From Flavobacterium endophyticum (GTDB taxonomy: Bacteria; Bacteroidota; Bacteroidia; Flavobacteriales; Flavobacteriaceae): 64,000 nt of DNA. Position numbers and translations under genes: made by a program. Below, piece by piece: positions 58,101-64,000 of this stretch. The stretch lies in NCBI RefSeq assembly GCF_003634455.1, contig NZ_RBLC01000001.1, forward strand, positions 1,878,417-1,942,416, written 5' to 3'. Each line of letters begins with the position of its first letter. Position 1 is the first letter of the stretch. Below the pieces are notes generated by a model that was given only the letters and a program-made list of their open reading frames with translations, made no database searches and was not told where the DNA came from.

Positions 58101-59697
58101 AGATACCTACGGAATTACGGTGTACCAAGAGCAGGTAATGTTGCTGTCGCAAAAACTGGCAAGCTTCTCGAAAGGTGATGCCGATGTCTTGCGTAAGGCT
58201 ATGGGTAAGAAGCAAAAAGATGTCTTGGATAAGATGAAATCTAAGTTTATCGACCAGGCCGTAGCAAACGGCCATGCTGCCGATAAGCTCGAAAAAATAT
58301 GGAAAGACTGGGAAGCATTTGCCCAATACGCATTCAACAAGTCGCACTCGACCTGCTATGCTTGGATTGCCTACCAGACAGCCTATTTAAAAGCGCATTA
58401 TCCTGCCGAATATATGGCTGCGGTACTTTCGAACAACATGAACGATATCAAGCAGGTTTCGTTTTTTATGGAAGAATGTAAGCGAATGGGACTTCAGGTT
58501 CTCGGACCAGATGTCAATGAATCGTTCTATAAATTTACAGTAAACGAAAATTATGCCGTGCGTTTCGGAATGGGAGCGGTTAAAGGAGTCGGTTCTGGAG
58601 CGGTGCAAACGATTGTGGAAAACAGAAAGGAAGCAAAATACAAATCGATTTTTGATTTGGCAAAACGCATTGACCTGCGTGCCGCAAACAAGAAAGCATT
58701 CGAGAACTTGGCTTTGGCAGGAGGTTTCGATTGTTTTACGGCGCACCGCGCTCAATATTTCCATGATGAAGGAGACGGAATTACGTTTTTAGAAAAAGCA
58801 GTACGCTACGGTTCTAAATTCCAAGAAAACGAAAATTCGTCTCAAGTAAGCTTGTTTGGCGAATCGAGCGACGTTCAGATTCCTGAGCCGGTCGTACCGC
58901 CCTGCGAAGATTGGAGTACGATGGAAAAACTGGCTAAAGAAAAAGAAGTCGTCGGGATCTATATTTCTGGACATCCTTTAGATGATTTTAAATTCGAGAT
59001 GAAATATTTCTGCAACGCGAAGTTGGAAGCATTGAAGAATTTAGAAATGCATGTTGGAAAAAATTTGACGATTGCCGGAATTATTACGAACGTTCAATAC
59101 CGAACTGCGAAAAACGGAAAAGACTGGGCAATGTTTACGCTCGAAGGTTATGACGAAAGTTTCGAGTTCAGAATGTTCAATGAAGAATATCTAAAGTTTC
59201 GTCACTTTTTGGTCAACAATCAATTTATTTATTTCAAATTGAGTGTAAAAGAAGGCTGGGTAAACAGAGAGACGGGAAAGAAATCGGAAGCAAGAATTCA
59301 GTTTTTAGAAGCCAAGCAATTACAAGATGTTTTAGCAAGCTTTGCTAAAAAGCTGATTATTACGATGAACATAAAGGAGCTGCAGTCAGAAATGATTACG
59401 AAACTAAGCCGTATCTTTCAAGCGAACAGCGGAGATAATAACGTGACTTTTGAAGTCATGGAAGTAGAAAAAGTCACTAAAGAAATTGCTCCTGCTGTAG
59501 TTGAAGCAGTAGCTCCTGAAGCAACTTCAGATGAAGAAAATCTTGAAGAAGAAATGGAGTTGGCTGTTCCTACAGTTGTTGAAGAAACAAAAGTGATTAC
59601 CTATCTTTCCATGCCAAGCCGTAAATTAAAGGTCAATATTTCGGGAGAATTGCTCCGTGAATTGGAGAGTTTAGATTTGAAATTCAAGCTGAATTAG
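55198..59697 (+). CDS. dnaE: DNA polymerase III alpha subunit with fused proofreading exonuclease
   Basis: The replicative polymerase subunit, 1499 residues. Residues 1-190 form a DEDD-type 3'-5' exonuclease: Exo I FDTETTG (Asp6, Glu8), Exo II GFDVNIM (Asp105), Exo III AHNATADVEAT (His170, Asp175). A PHP domain starts at about 258 (VDFVHLHNHTQFSVL). The polymerase core has PGRGSAAGS near 647 and the catalytic PDIDIDFDD near 686-694, followed by HhH and an OB-fold (LTIAGIITNVQYRTAKNG near 1296). E. coli DnaE is about 1160 residues without the exonuclease. Co-linear fusion of epsilon-like and alpha functions is known in Bacteroidetes. Confidence 0.95.
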   Translation: MYLIFDTETTGLPKRWDAPITDTNNWPRCIQIAWQLHDAMGNLIESQDYLVRPEGFNIPYDAERIHGISTELATEQGVALSEVLEKFNIALSKSKFIVGQNVGFDVNIMGCEFYRFGVDSKMAEMPVLDTCTEYTAELLKLPGGRGGKFKLPTLTELHQFLFNQPFAEAHNATADVEATTRCFLELIRREAFTKEQLDVPADYFREFNENNPKEIQLIGLKHINLKQASDEIRARLQKATDDTAKKQTEESNISLADVDFVHLHNHTQFSVLQSTISIGDLVKAAAKHKMPAVAMTDHANLMGAFHFVRDVLNHNKAAKAKNQALIDNGEEPTEVPMKPIVGCEFFVCEDHLDRSRKDNGYQIVLLAKNKNGYHNLAKMSSIAYTKGFYYVPRIDKEVIKKYKEDIIVLSGNLYGEIPNKILNIGENQAEEALLWWKQEFGEDCYIELMRHNQEDENRVNTSLISLARKHDLKLVATNNIFYINKEDANAHDILLCVRDGEKQSTPVGRGRGYRYGMPNKEYYFKSGDEMKALFSDLPEAISNVQEIVEKIEIFDLAREVLLPKFDIPEQFIVPEDEADGGKRGENLYLKHLTFEGAKRRYKEITPEIQERLDFELQTIEKTGYPGYFLIVQDFIAEARNLDVSVGPGRGSAAGSVVAYCLGITNIDPMLYDLLFERFLNPDRVSMPDIDIDFDDEGRGRVMDYVIKKYGSNQVAQIITYGTMAAKSSIRDTARVLDLPLFEADKIAKLIPMNLNLAKIFTYDNEQLKKALRAEEFDKVQELIALANAGDLGGEAITQAKLLEGNLRNTGIHACGVIITPDDITNFVPVATAKDSDLYVTQFDNSVVESAGLLKMDFLGLKTLTLIKDTVKLVKYRTGIQLDPDAFPIDDVKTYELFQRGETVGIFQYESVGMQKYMKDLKPTVFGDLIAMNALYRPGPLEYIPSFVRRKNGEEEIVYDLEACEEYLKDTYGITVYQEQVMLLSQKLASFSKGDADVLRKAMGKKQKDVLDKMKSKFIDQAVANGHAADKLEKIWKDWEAFAQYAFNKSHSTCYAWIAYQTAYLKAHYPAEYMAAVLSNNMNDIKQVSFFMEECKRMGLQVLGPDVNESFYKFTVNENYAVRFGMGAVKGVGSGAVQTIVENRKEAKYKSIFDLAKRIDLRAANKKAFENLALAGGFDCFTAHRAQYFHDEGDGITFLEKAVRYGSKFQENENSSQVSLFGESSDVQIPEPVVPPCEDWSTMEKLAKEKEVVGIYISGHPLDDFKFEMKYFCNAKLEALKNLEMHVGKNLTIAGIITNVQYRTAKNGKDWAMFTLEGYDESFEFRMFNEEYLKFRHFLVNNQFIYFKLSVKEGWVNRETGKKSEARIQFLEAKQLQDVLASFAKKLIITMNIKELQSEMITKLSRIFQANSGDNNVTFEVMEVEKVTKEIAPAVVEAVAPEATSDEENLEEEMELAVPTVVEETKVITYLSMPSRKLKVNISGELLRELESLDLKFKLN

Positions 59698-59781
59698 GCG
59701 AAATATACACGGATAGTATTTGTTAATACGTTTATAATCAAAAGTGATTTCCAATTAACAAAAAATTACAGATTAAATGAC

Positions 59782-59789
59782 TAATTTTG
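59782..59789 (+). promoter_or_regulatory. -7 element of trxA
   Basis: TAATTTTG matches TAnnTTTG, 26 bases before the trxA ATG. Confidence 0.6.
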
Positions 59790-59815
59790 TACTGTTAAAC
59801 TAAAGAACAAAAAAT

Positions 59816-60133
59816 ATGGCACAAGCAATAACAGATGCAACTTTCGAAGAAATTGTATTGAAATCAGATAAACCCGTTTTAGTAGATTTTTGGGCAGCAT
59901 GGTGTGGACCTTGTAGAATGGTAGGTCCGATCATCGACCAAATCAGTACTGAATATAGTGGAAAAGCTGTCGTTGGAAAAGTTGACGTGGATGCAAACCA
60001 AGAATTTGCAGCAAAATATGGCGTGAGAAATATTCCAACCGTATTGGTTTTTCAAAATGGTGAGGTTGTAGGAAGACAAGTTGGTGTTGCACCAAAACAA
60101 AACTACACAGACGCAATTGACGCATTGTTATAA
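59816..60133 (+). CDS. trxA: Thioredoxin
   Basis: A 105-residue cytoplasmic dithiol-disulphide oxidoreductase. The active site is WAAWCGPCRMVGP, with the cis-Pro in RNIPTVLVFQNGEVVGRQVG. Full length and typical. Unlike the thioredoxin-fold protein at 0.8 kb, it has both redox cysteines. Confidence 0.97.
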   Translation: MAQAITDATFEEIVLKSDKPVLVDFWAAWCGPCRMVGPIIDQISTEYSGKAVVGKVDVDANQEFAAKYGVRNIPTVLVFQNGEVVGRQVGVAPKQNYTDAIDALL

Positions 60134-60156
60134 TCGAAAGATTATATCTTAATATG

Positions 60157-60189
60157 CCCTTCTAGAGCTTGGCTTTGGAAGGGTTTTTT
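60157..60189 (+). terminator. Terminator of trxA
   Basis: CCCTTC plus AGAGC pairs with GCTTT (G-T pair) plus GAAGGG, followed by T6. The T run overlaps the stop of the convergent kinase gene at 60188. Confidence 0.75.
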
Positions 60190-62173
60190 AATTTAGGGTC
60201 AAGATAAAAGTGGTGCCTTCTCTGGGCTGTGCCTTGATATCGATCCTGCAATCGATGGCTTTTGCCAAATCTCGGATGAGGTGCAATCCTAATCCGGTCT
60301 TGATTCCCACAACTTCTTTGTCGTCGTATAAAGCCTTGAACTGTTCCTGGGTGCCGCCTGGTCCATTATCTGAAACAGAGAGGTATTTCTGGTTGTTTTC
60401 CTGCCATGCTTTCCATATAATGGTAGCGTTTTCTGTTTTTGCCAAAGCTTTTATAGCATTTCCCGTAAGGTTCCTGATAATGGTTTTCAGATAGTTTTCG
60501 TCTGTATTCAGCATGATATTCTCTGGGTTTTCGAATGTCATCTGGATGGCTTCTCCTGAAAAATGCTTTTGAGTGTCTTCAAACAAAGAAGTAACGCTAA
60601 TTGTTTTGGGTTGAGGCTTAAAATTTTCCATCTGTCCTTTACTCCATAAAAGCAGGTCTTCCATAGAATTTAATAGGTTTTCGGCAGACATGATCGTTTT
60701 ATCTTCCATCCTTTTTTTGCTCTCGGTATCAAGCAGTTCAGGATTTTCTTTTTGGAGGTGCAGGAAGTGAATGAGACTGGCGACAGGGCTTCGGAGATCG
60801 TGGTTGAGGATGCTGAAAAAACGAGATTTGGTCTTATTAGCCTGATCTAATTCATTGTTTAGCAGCTGCAATTTTTCATTAATTCTTTTGCGGTTTCTGC
60901 TTTGATAGAATAATAAAATCCCAATAGTTCCCAGTAAAATGATACCTAAGATAAAATACCATTTTTGTCTTTCTTTGTTTTCGATTTTTAGCTTATTGAG
61001 CTGGATTTCCTTGTTTTTTAACTCGATGGTTCGCTGATCCTCCAGATTCTTTACGGTTTCTTTTGTGGTGCTTTGGTAGATGGAATCTTTATAAGAGTTG
61101 AATTCTTTGAAATAAAGCAATGCATTTTTTGAATCTCCTTTTTCTTCATAAATCTCTGCAATTTCCATAAAATCTTTCGATAGCGATTTGATGTCATTGC
61201 TTTCTTTGTCGTAGTTTACAGCTTCTCTCAGCATCAGTAAGGAAGTGTCTAATACAGTCTCGTTTTTATAATATGACTTGTCTTTAGGATTGTTGTATTT
61301 GTATCTGTAGATAATGGAAAGATTTTGCAGGTTATACGACATGATTCTGCTTATCTTTAATTCTTTGCTGATTTTTAAGGCTTCTTTGGTATGGCTTTCT
61401 GCCAGGTCATATTTTTTTAATTCGAGATAGCTGCTGCCTAAGGTTCCCAGATTTGTAGCGACAAAATTCAGGTTGTTGTTTTTTCTATTGATAGCCAGCG
61501 CTTGGTTGAGATAGGAAACAGCCAATTCATTTTTTTCTTGATTGTTGTAGAGAACGCCTATATTCTCCAAGATTACCGCCTTCATCGTTGGATTGTTGAA
61601 CTTTTTATTTATTTCCAACGCTTTTTTGAAATATTCCAGTGCTTTTTTCGTGTCTTTGAGGTCGTTGTAGATGAATCCGATATTAATGTAAGTCCCTGCA
61701 ATTTCTTCATGTTTGTTTAATTCTTCGCTTAATTTTAGGGATTTAAAACTATAGTCGAGTCCGTTTTTGTAATCGTTCCTGTAAATGTAATATACTGCTA
61801 TGTTTCGGTACAAGACGCTCAATACCTGCTTATCTTTAGTCTCTTTTGCAATTTCAAGTCCTTTTCGGTAAAAATTTATTGCTGTCGAATCGGTAGTATT
61901 GATTCCTAAGCATCGATAGCCTTCCGCCAGTCCGTTTTTAAAATCGATTGTTTCCGCCATTGCTATGGCGCTTTTAGCCAGCGATTTTCCTTTTTCAGGA
62001 TCTACTCTAGAATATTCTTGGCTGAGCTTGTTTTTTATGATAACTATCTTCTTTTTGTCTTTGGTGCTCTTTAGTGAAGTTTCTAAAGAATCGATCAGCA
62101 TTTGCCCCTGTTTTTGGGCGTTTACGGTTATTGAAAATAGGCATAGCGCTAAAAAGAAGATGGCTTTTTTCAT
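60188..62173 (-). CDS. TPR-containing sensor histidine kinase
   Basis: A 661-residue kinase. A signal-like N-terminus (MKKAIFFLALCLFSITVNAQ) is followed by about seven TPR repeats (residues 50-340, for example YINIGFIYNDLKDTKKALEYFKKALEINKKF), one transmembrane helix (WYFILGIILLGTIGILLFY), a coiled coil, HisKA with FSILNHDLRSPVASLIHFL and HATPase with NLTGNAIKAL and SDNGPGGT. The external TPRs are unusual sensors common in Bacteroidetes. The start was moved to the ATG at 62173, which overlaps the regulator's stop as ATGA. Confidence 0.9.
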   Translation of the reverse strand: MKKAIFFLALCLFSITVNAQKQGQMLIDSLETSLKSTKDKKKIVIIKNKLSQEYSRVDPEKGKSLAKSAIAMAETIDFKNGLAEGYRCLGINTTDSTAINFYRKGLEIAKETKDKQVLSVLYRNIAVYYIYRNDYKNGLDYSFKSLKLSEELNKHEEIAGTYINIGFIYNDLKDTKKALEYFKKALEINKKFNNPTMKAVILENIGVLYNNQEKNELAVSYLNQALAINRKNNNLNFVATNLGTLGSSYLELKKYDLAESHTKEALKISKELKISRIMSYNLQNLSIIYRYKYNNPKDKSYYKNETVLDTSLLMLREAVNYDKESNDIKSLSKDFMEIAEIYEEKGDSKNALLYFKEFNSYKDSIYQSTTKETVKNLEDQRTIELKNKEIQLNKLKIENKERQKWYFILGIILLGTIGILLFYQSRNRKRINEKLQLLNNELDQANKTKSRFFSILNHDLRSPVASLIHFLHLQKENPELLDTESKKRMEDKTIMSAENLLNSMEDLLLWSKGQMENFKPQPKTISVTSLFEDTQKHFSGEAIQMTFENPENIMLNTDENYLKTIIRNLTGNAIKALAKTENATIIWKAWQENNQKYLSVSDNGPGGTQEQFKALYDDKEVVGIKTGLGLHLIRDLAKAIDCRIDIKAQPREGTTFILTLN

Positions 62174-62877
62174 AATAGGAGCATATTGATATTTTCTTTG
62201 AAGCTTCTTCCAACAGGAATCATAGCACCATTGTTGAGAAGTACTTCTTGAGGATTGATCTTTTCTATAAACTGTTTTTGAACGGCAAAGCTTCTGTGGA
62301 CCCTGATGAAAGATTGGAAGTGGTCTTCCTTTAAAAGCAGTCCAATACTCGACAATACGCAATGTCTTTTTTTAGAAGTAATGATCAGCGTATAATCTTT
62401 CAAAGCTTCAAGATATAAAATGTCGTGCAGCTTTACTTTCGTCTGCTCGTGCCCTTCTTTTATATAAATTACGTCACCACCTATGCTGGATTCAAAAAGC
62501 AGTGCTTTATGTTTTATTTCTAAAAATTCTTCAATACGCCTCATGGTTTGGGCGAAACGGTCAAATTTTAGAGGTTTTACGATAAAGTCGAGAGTATCTA
62601 ATTCAAAGCTTTCTACAGCAAATTCAGGATGCGAAGTTATAAAGATACAAGCGGGTACCGCAGATGCTCTTTTTCGAAGTTCCACGCCGCTCAAGCCAGG
62701 CATGTCGATATCTAGAAATAAGATATCTATTGTAGTGTTTTCTATGGCATCAAGAGCTTCTTCTGCATTGTCAAAAGCCCCAACTATGGCAAGATTTTCA
62801 AATCTTTTTGCAAATGAAACTACAGTAAGTCTGTCTATTTCATCATCATCGACTATAATGCATTTGAGCTTTTCCAT
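62170..62877 (-). CDS. LytTR-family response regulator
   Basis: A 235-residue transcription factor. The receiver domain (KCIIVDDDEIDRLTVV, phospho-Asp56 in DILFLDIDMPGLSG, IVKPLKFDRF) is followed by a LytTR DNA-binding domain (VIYIKEGHEQTKVKLHDILYLEALKDYTLIITSKKRH to FIRVHRSFAVQKQFIEKINPQEVLLNNGAMIPVGRSF). Its stop overlaps the kinase ATG by 4 bases. LytTR domains bind direct repeats about two helical turns apart; such a repeat lies 50 bases upstream, before the divergent lipoprotein gene. Confidence 0.92.
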   Translation of the reverse strand: MEKLKCIIVDDDEIDRLTVVSFAKRFENLAIVGAFDNAEEALDAIENTTIDILFLDIDMPGLSGVELRKRASAVPACIFITSHPEFAVESFELDTLDFIVKPLKFDRFAQTMRRIEEFLEIKHKALLFESSIGGDVIYIKEGHEQTKVKLHDILYLEALKDYTLIITSKKRHCVLSSIGLLLKEDHFQSFIRVHRSFAVQKQFIEKINPQEVLLNNGAMIPVGRSFKENINMLLL

Positions 62878-62926
62878 ATTTTAAGCATTTACTCAAATAT
62901 AAGTAAAAAATTAACATTTAACAGAA

Positions 62927-62965
62927 AAAATGTTATTGGTCTATTTAAAATGTTATTGGTCTATT
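62927..62965. promoter_or_regulatory. Perfect 19-bp tandem repeat (20-bp period), LytTR operator candidate
   Basis: AAAATGTTATTGGTCTATT occurs at 62927-62945 and again at 62947-62965, identical. The period of 20 bp is nearly two helical turns, the geometry of LytTR sites. It lies between the LytTR gene and the divergent surface lipoprotein gene; a -7-like CACCTTTG is at 62994-63001. Confidence 0.7.
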
Positions 62966-63044
62966 ACTGGTTTTTTTAGCTTAATGATGAGTGCACCTTT
63001 GTCTAACCAAATGATTAAAAGAATTAACAACAAAAAATTACATC

Positions 63045-63617
63045 ATGAAAACGATTAAAATTTTATCGGGAGCTTTATTAGCCATTTTTGCCATTTCTTG
63101 CAGTAGCGATGACAGCGGTCCTTCTTATGCTGTTGAAAATCCATTAGAGTCCTACCATCAGCAGGCTGGGTTTACGACAACTTCCAATTTTATAAATGCA
63201 GGCAGTTATGAGTTTGGGCTAGCATTTTCTCCAAACGTCAAAGGGGTTATTAAAGCGATAACGTTAAAGCTACCAGAAGCAAACCCTGAGGTAAGAGTAA
63301 CCATTTGGGATTACGATACCAAGGCGGTTTTAAAATCAGAAAACATGAATGTGGCAACAGCAGATGTGCTTGTTACGAAAACTATTTCTGACTTGGCTTT
63401 AGAAAAAGACAAGAAATACTTGATAACCATGAATTCTAATGATTGGTACAAAAGAAGTAAAGCAGACAATACAAATGCGACCTATCCTATCACGGCTGGA
63501 AATATTAAATTTTTAGAATACAGATGGGTGTCTGGTGCAACACAGACGTATCCAACAAACGTATCCTTAAATTATAACGGTGGGGATTTGAGCTTTGACT
63601 TTAAGCAGACAGAATAG
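63045..63617 (+). CDS. Surface-type lipoprotein with DUF4082-like domain
   Basis: A 190-residue lipoprotein with a lipobox ending at Cys19 (IFAISCSSDDSGPS), whose acidic +3/+4 residues fit the Bacteroidetes surface-export signal. The mature part (YEFGLAFSPNVKGVIKAITLKLPEANPEVRVTIWDYDTKAVLKSENM) looks like a DUF4082 beta-sandwich. Function is unknown. It is divergent from the LytTR regulator, whose likely binding site is directly upstream, so it is probably the regulator's target. A strong terminator follows. Confidence 0.78.
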   Translation: MKTIKILSGALLAIFAISCSSDDSGPSYAVENPLESYHQQAGFTTTSNFINAGSYEFGLAFSPNVKGVIKAITLKLPEANPEVRVTIWDYDTKAVLKSENMNVATADVLVTKTISDLALEKDKKYLITMNSNDWYKRSKADNTNATYPITAGNIKFLEYRWVSGATQTYPTNVSLNYNGGDLSFDFKQTE

Positions 63618-63637
63618 ATGTTTCTAGGGTTAGTTAG

Positions 63638-63672
63638 AAAAAGACTTGACAGTTCATCTGTCAAGTCTTTTT
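63638..63672 (+). terminator. Terminator of the DUF4082-like lipoprotein gene
   Basis: AAAAAGACTTGACAG pairs perfectly with CTGTCAAGTCTTTTT around TTCAT, followed by T. Confidence 0.9.
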
Positions 63673-63745
63673 TGTGTCGTAAATTATTATAATCTCAAAA
63701 TTACCTTATTGATTGTATTTATAACATTGAAAAACAGATTGAATT

Positions 63746-63913
63746 GGTTAAAGCAAGGTTGCTTCGCGGTGTCAACCACAGTTGACGGGTCAAAGTGAGG
63801 TCGTTTCAGGGTGTCAACCGGAGTTGACAGGTCAAAGTGAAGTCATTTCAGGGTGTCAACCACAGTTGACAGGTTAAAGTGAAGTCATTTCAAGGCGTCA
63901 ACTGCAGTTGCTA
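63746..63913. repeat. 42-bp tandem repeat array, four units
   Basis: GTCAAC recurs at 63771, 63813, 63855 and 63897, exactly 42 bp apart. Units start at 63746, 63788, 63830 and 63872. Each inner unit contains the dyad GTCAACCACAGTTGAC or a close variant; the outer units have diverged most. No long open frame uses the repeat. Confidence 0.85.
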
Positions 63914-63981
63914 CGGAGAGCAGAAAGCAGAATACCGTTTTTTAATTTTTAAATCAATCAATCTTTCAATATATTTGAGGT

Positions 63982-64000
63982 ATGAAGATTGAATCGCAAA
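63982..64000 (+). CDS. Possible gene start at the right edge (6 codons)
   Basis: An ATG at 63982 opens MKIESQ and runs off the window. A perfect TATATTTG lies at 63970-63977, only 4 bases upstream, so the message would be nearly leaderless. Too short to judge. Confidence 0.25.

Larger units (their letters stand above)
63618..64000. other. Right-edge non-coding region
   Basis: This 383-base stretch holds the lipoprotein terminator, a short AT-rich stretch, the 42-bp tandem array, and a possible gene start at the very end. No other gene is visible. Confidence 0.5.

Noticed and set aside
63746..63913. CRISPR array
   Set aside because: Units are contiguous 42-bp repeats with no unique spacers, and no cas genes are present.
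1..64000. Prophage, insertion sequence, integron or antiphage system
   Set aside because: I found no transposase, integrase, phage structural, restriction-modification or toxin-antitoxin motif among the supported genes.
1..64000. tRNA, rRNA or a known riboswitch
   Set aside because: By eye, no intergenic stretch shows a cloverleaf, rRNA or riboswitch core. A covariance-model scan would decide this.

Overview
The window is a contiguous, gene-dense piece of a low-GC chromosome from a member of the Flavobacteriaceae, most likely Flavobacterium. The evidence is the repeated TAnnTTTG promoter element (the Bacteroidetes -7 box), three proteins ending in type IX secretion (T9SS) type A sorting domains, surface-type lipoproteins with acidic residues after the lipobox cysteine, Bacteroidetes-only families (DUF4271, DUF4296, DUF3098), a DnaE with a fused N-terminal proofreading exonuclease, and an S16 protein with a long acidic tail. 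I see no rRNA, tRNA, CRISPR array, insertion sequence or prophage.

Layout. 1-5.5 kb: end of pyrH, a thioredoxin-like/PhyH pair, then a leftward operon ftsX-DUF3098-uppP-truB-C92 peptidase. 5.7-14 kb: leuS, a zinc metallopeptidase, an Lrp/AsnC regulator with its saccharopine dehydrogenase neighbour, DUF423, and pckA. 13.8-21.4 kb: hemD-like/DUF4271 facing a polyprenol-phosphate mannosyltransferase, dihydroorotase, a DUF4296 lipoprotein, an epimerase, tyrS and a LuxE-like protein. 21.5-29 kb: the most coherent accessory block, with two T9SS cargo-type proteins, a beta-helix surface lipoprotein and a TonB-dependent receptor, divergent from a PhoB/PhoR-type two-component system. The intergenic region between receptor and regulator holds an 11-bp-periodic tandem repeat with Pho-box geometry (7-bp repeats, 4-bp spacers), and weaker versions with the same period precede the lipoprotein and one T9SS gene. 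I infer a PhoB-controlled outer-membrane and secretion regulon, probably for phosphate acquisition.

29-32.6 kb: glycosyltransferase, trmB, LysE-type exporter, alkyltransferase-like protein, aqpZ. 32.7-44.2 kb: an NtrY/NtrC-like sigma-54 two-component system divergent from a six-gene tripartite efflux operon (HlyD-type adaptor, small periplasmic protein, ATPase, two paralogous MacB/FtsX-type permeases, TolC-type channel). The region between them holds two tandem activator-like sites and an imperfect -24/-12 promoter. 44.3-47.5 kb: iron-sulphur functions (Mrp/ApbC, NifU domain, ferredoxin reductase, 2Fe-2S ferredoxin), interrupted by a dispersed-repeat-like element. 47.5-55 kb: a secreted M43 metalloprotease, DUF3050 protein, glutaryl-CoA dehydrogenase-like enzyme, a small double-glycine-type peptide gene, trmN6-like methyltransferase, rimM, rpsP, a small lipoprotein and an RRM protein. 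55-64 kb: dnaE, trxA, a TPR histidine kinase/LytTR regulator pair divergent from a surface lipoprotein gene with a perfect 19-bp tandem repeat between them, and a 42-bp tandem repeat array at the right edge.

Several reading frames extend upstream of the true start through TTG or GTG codons. Where an ATG, a hairpin, a promoter or family length pointed further in, the shorter start is given. All functions are assigned by reading motifs; no database search was possible.
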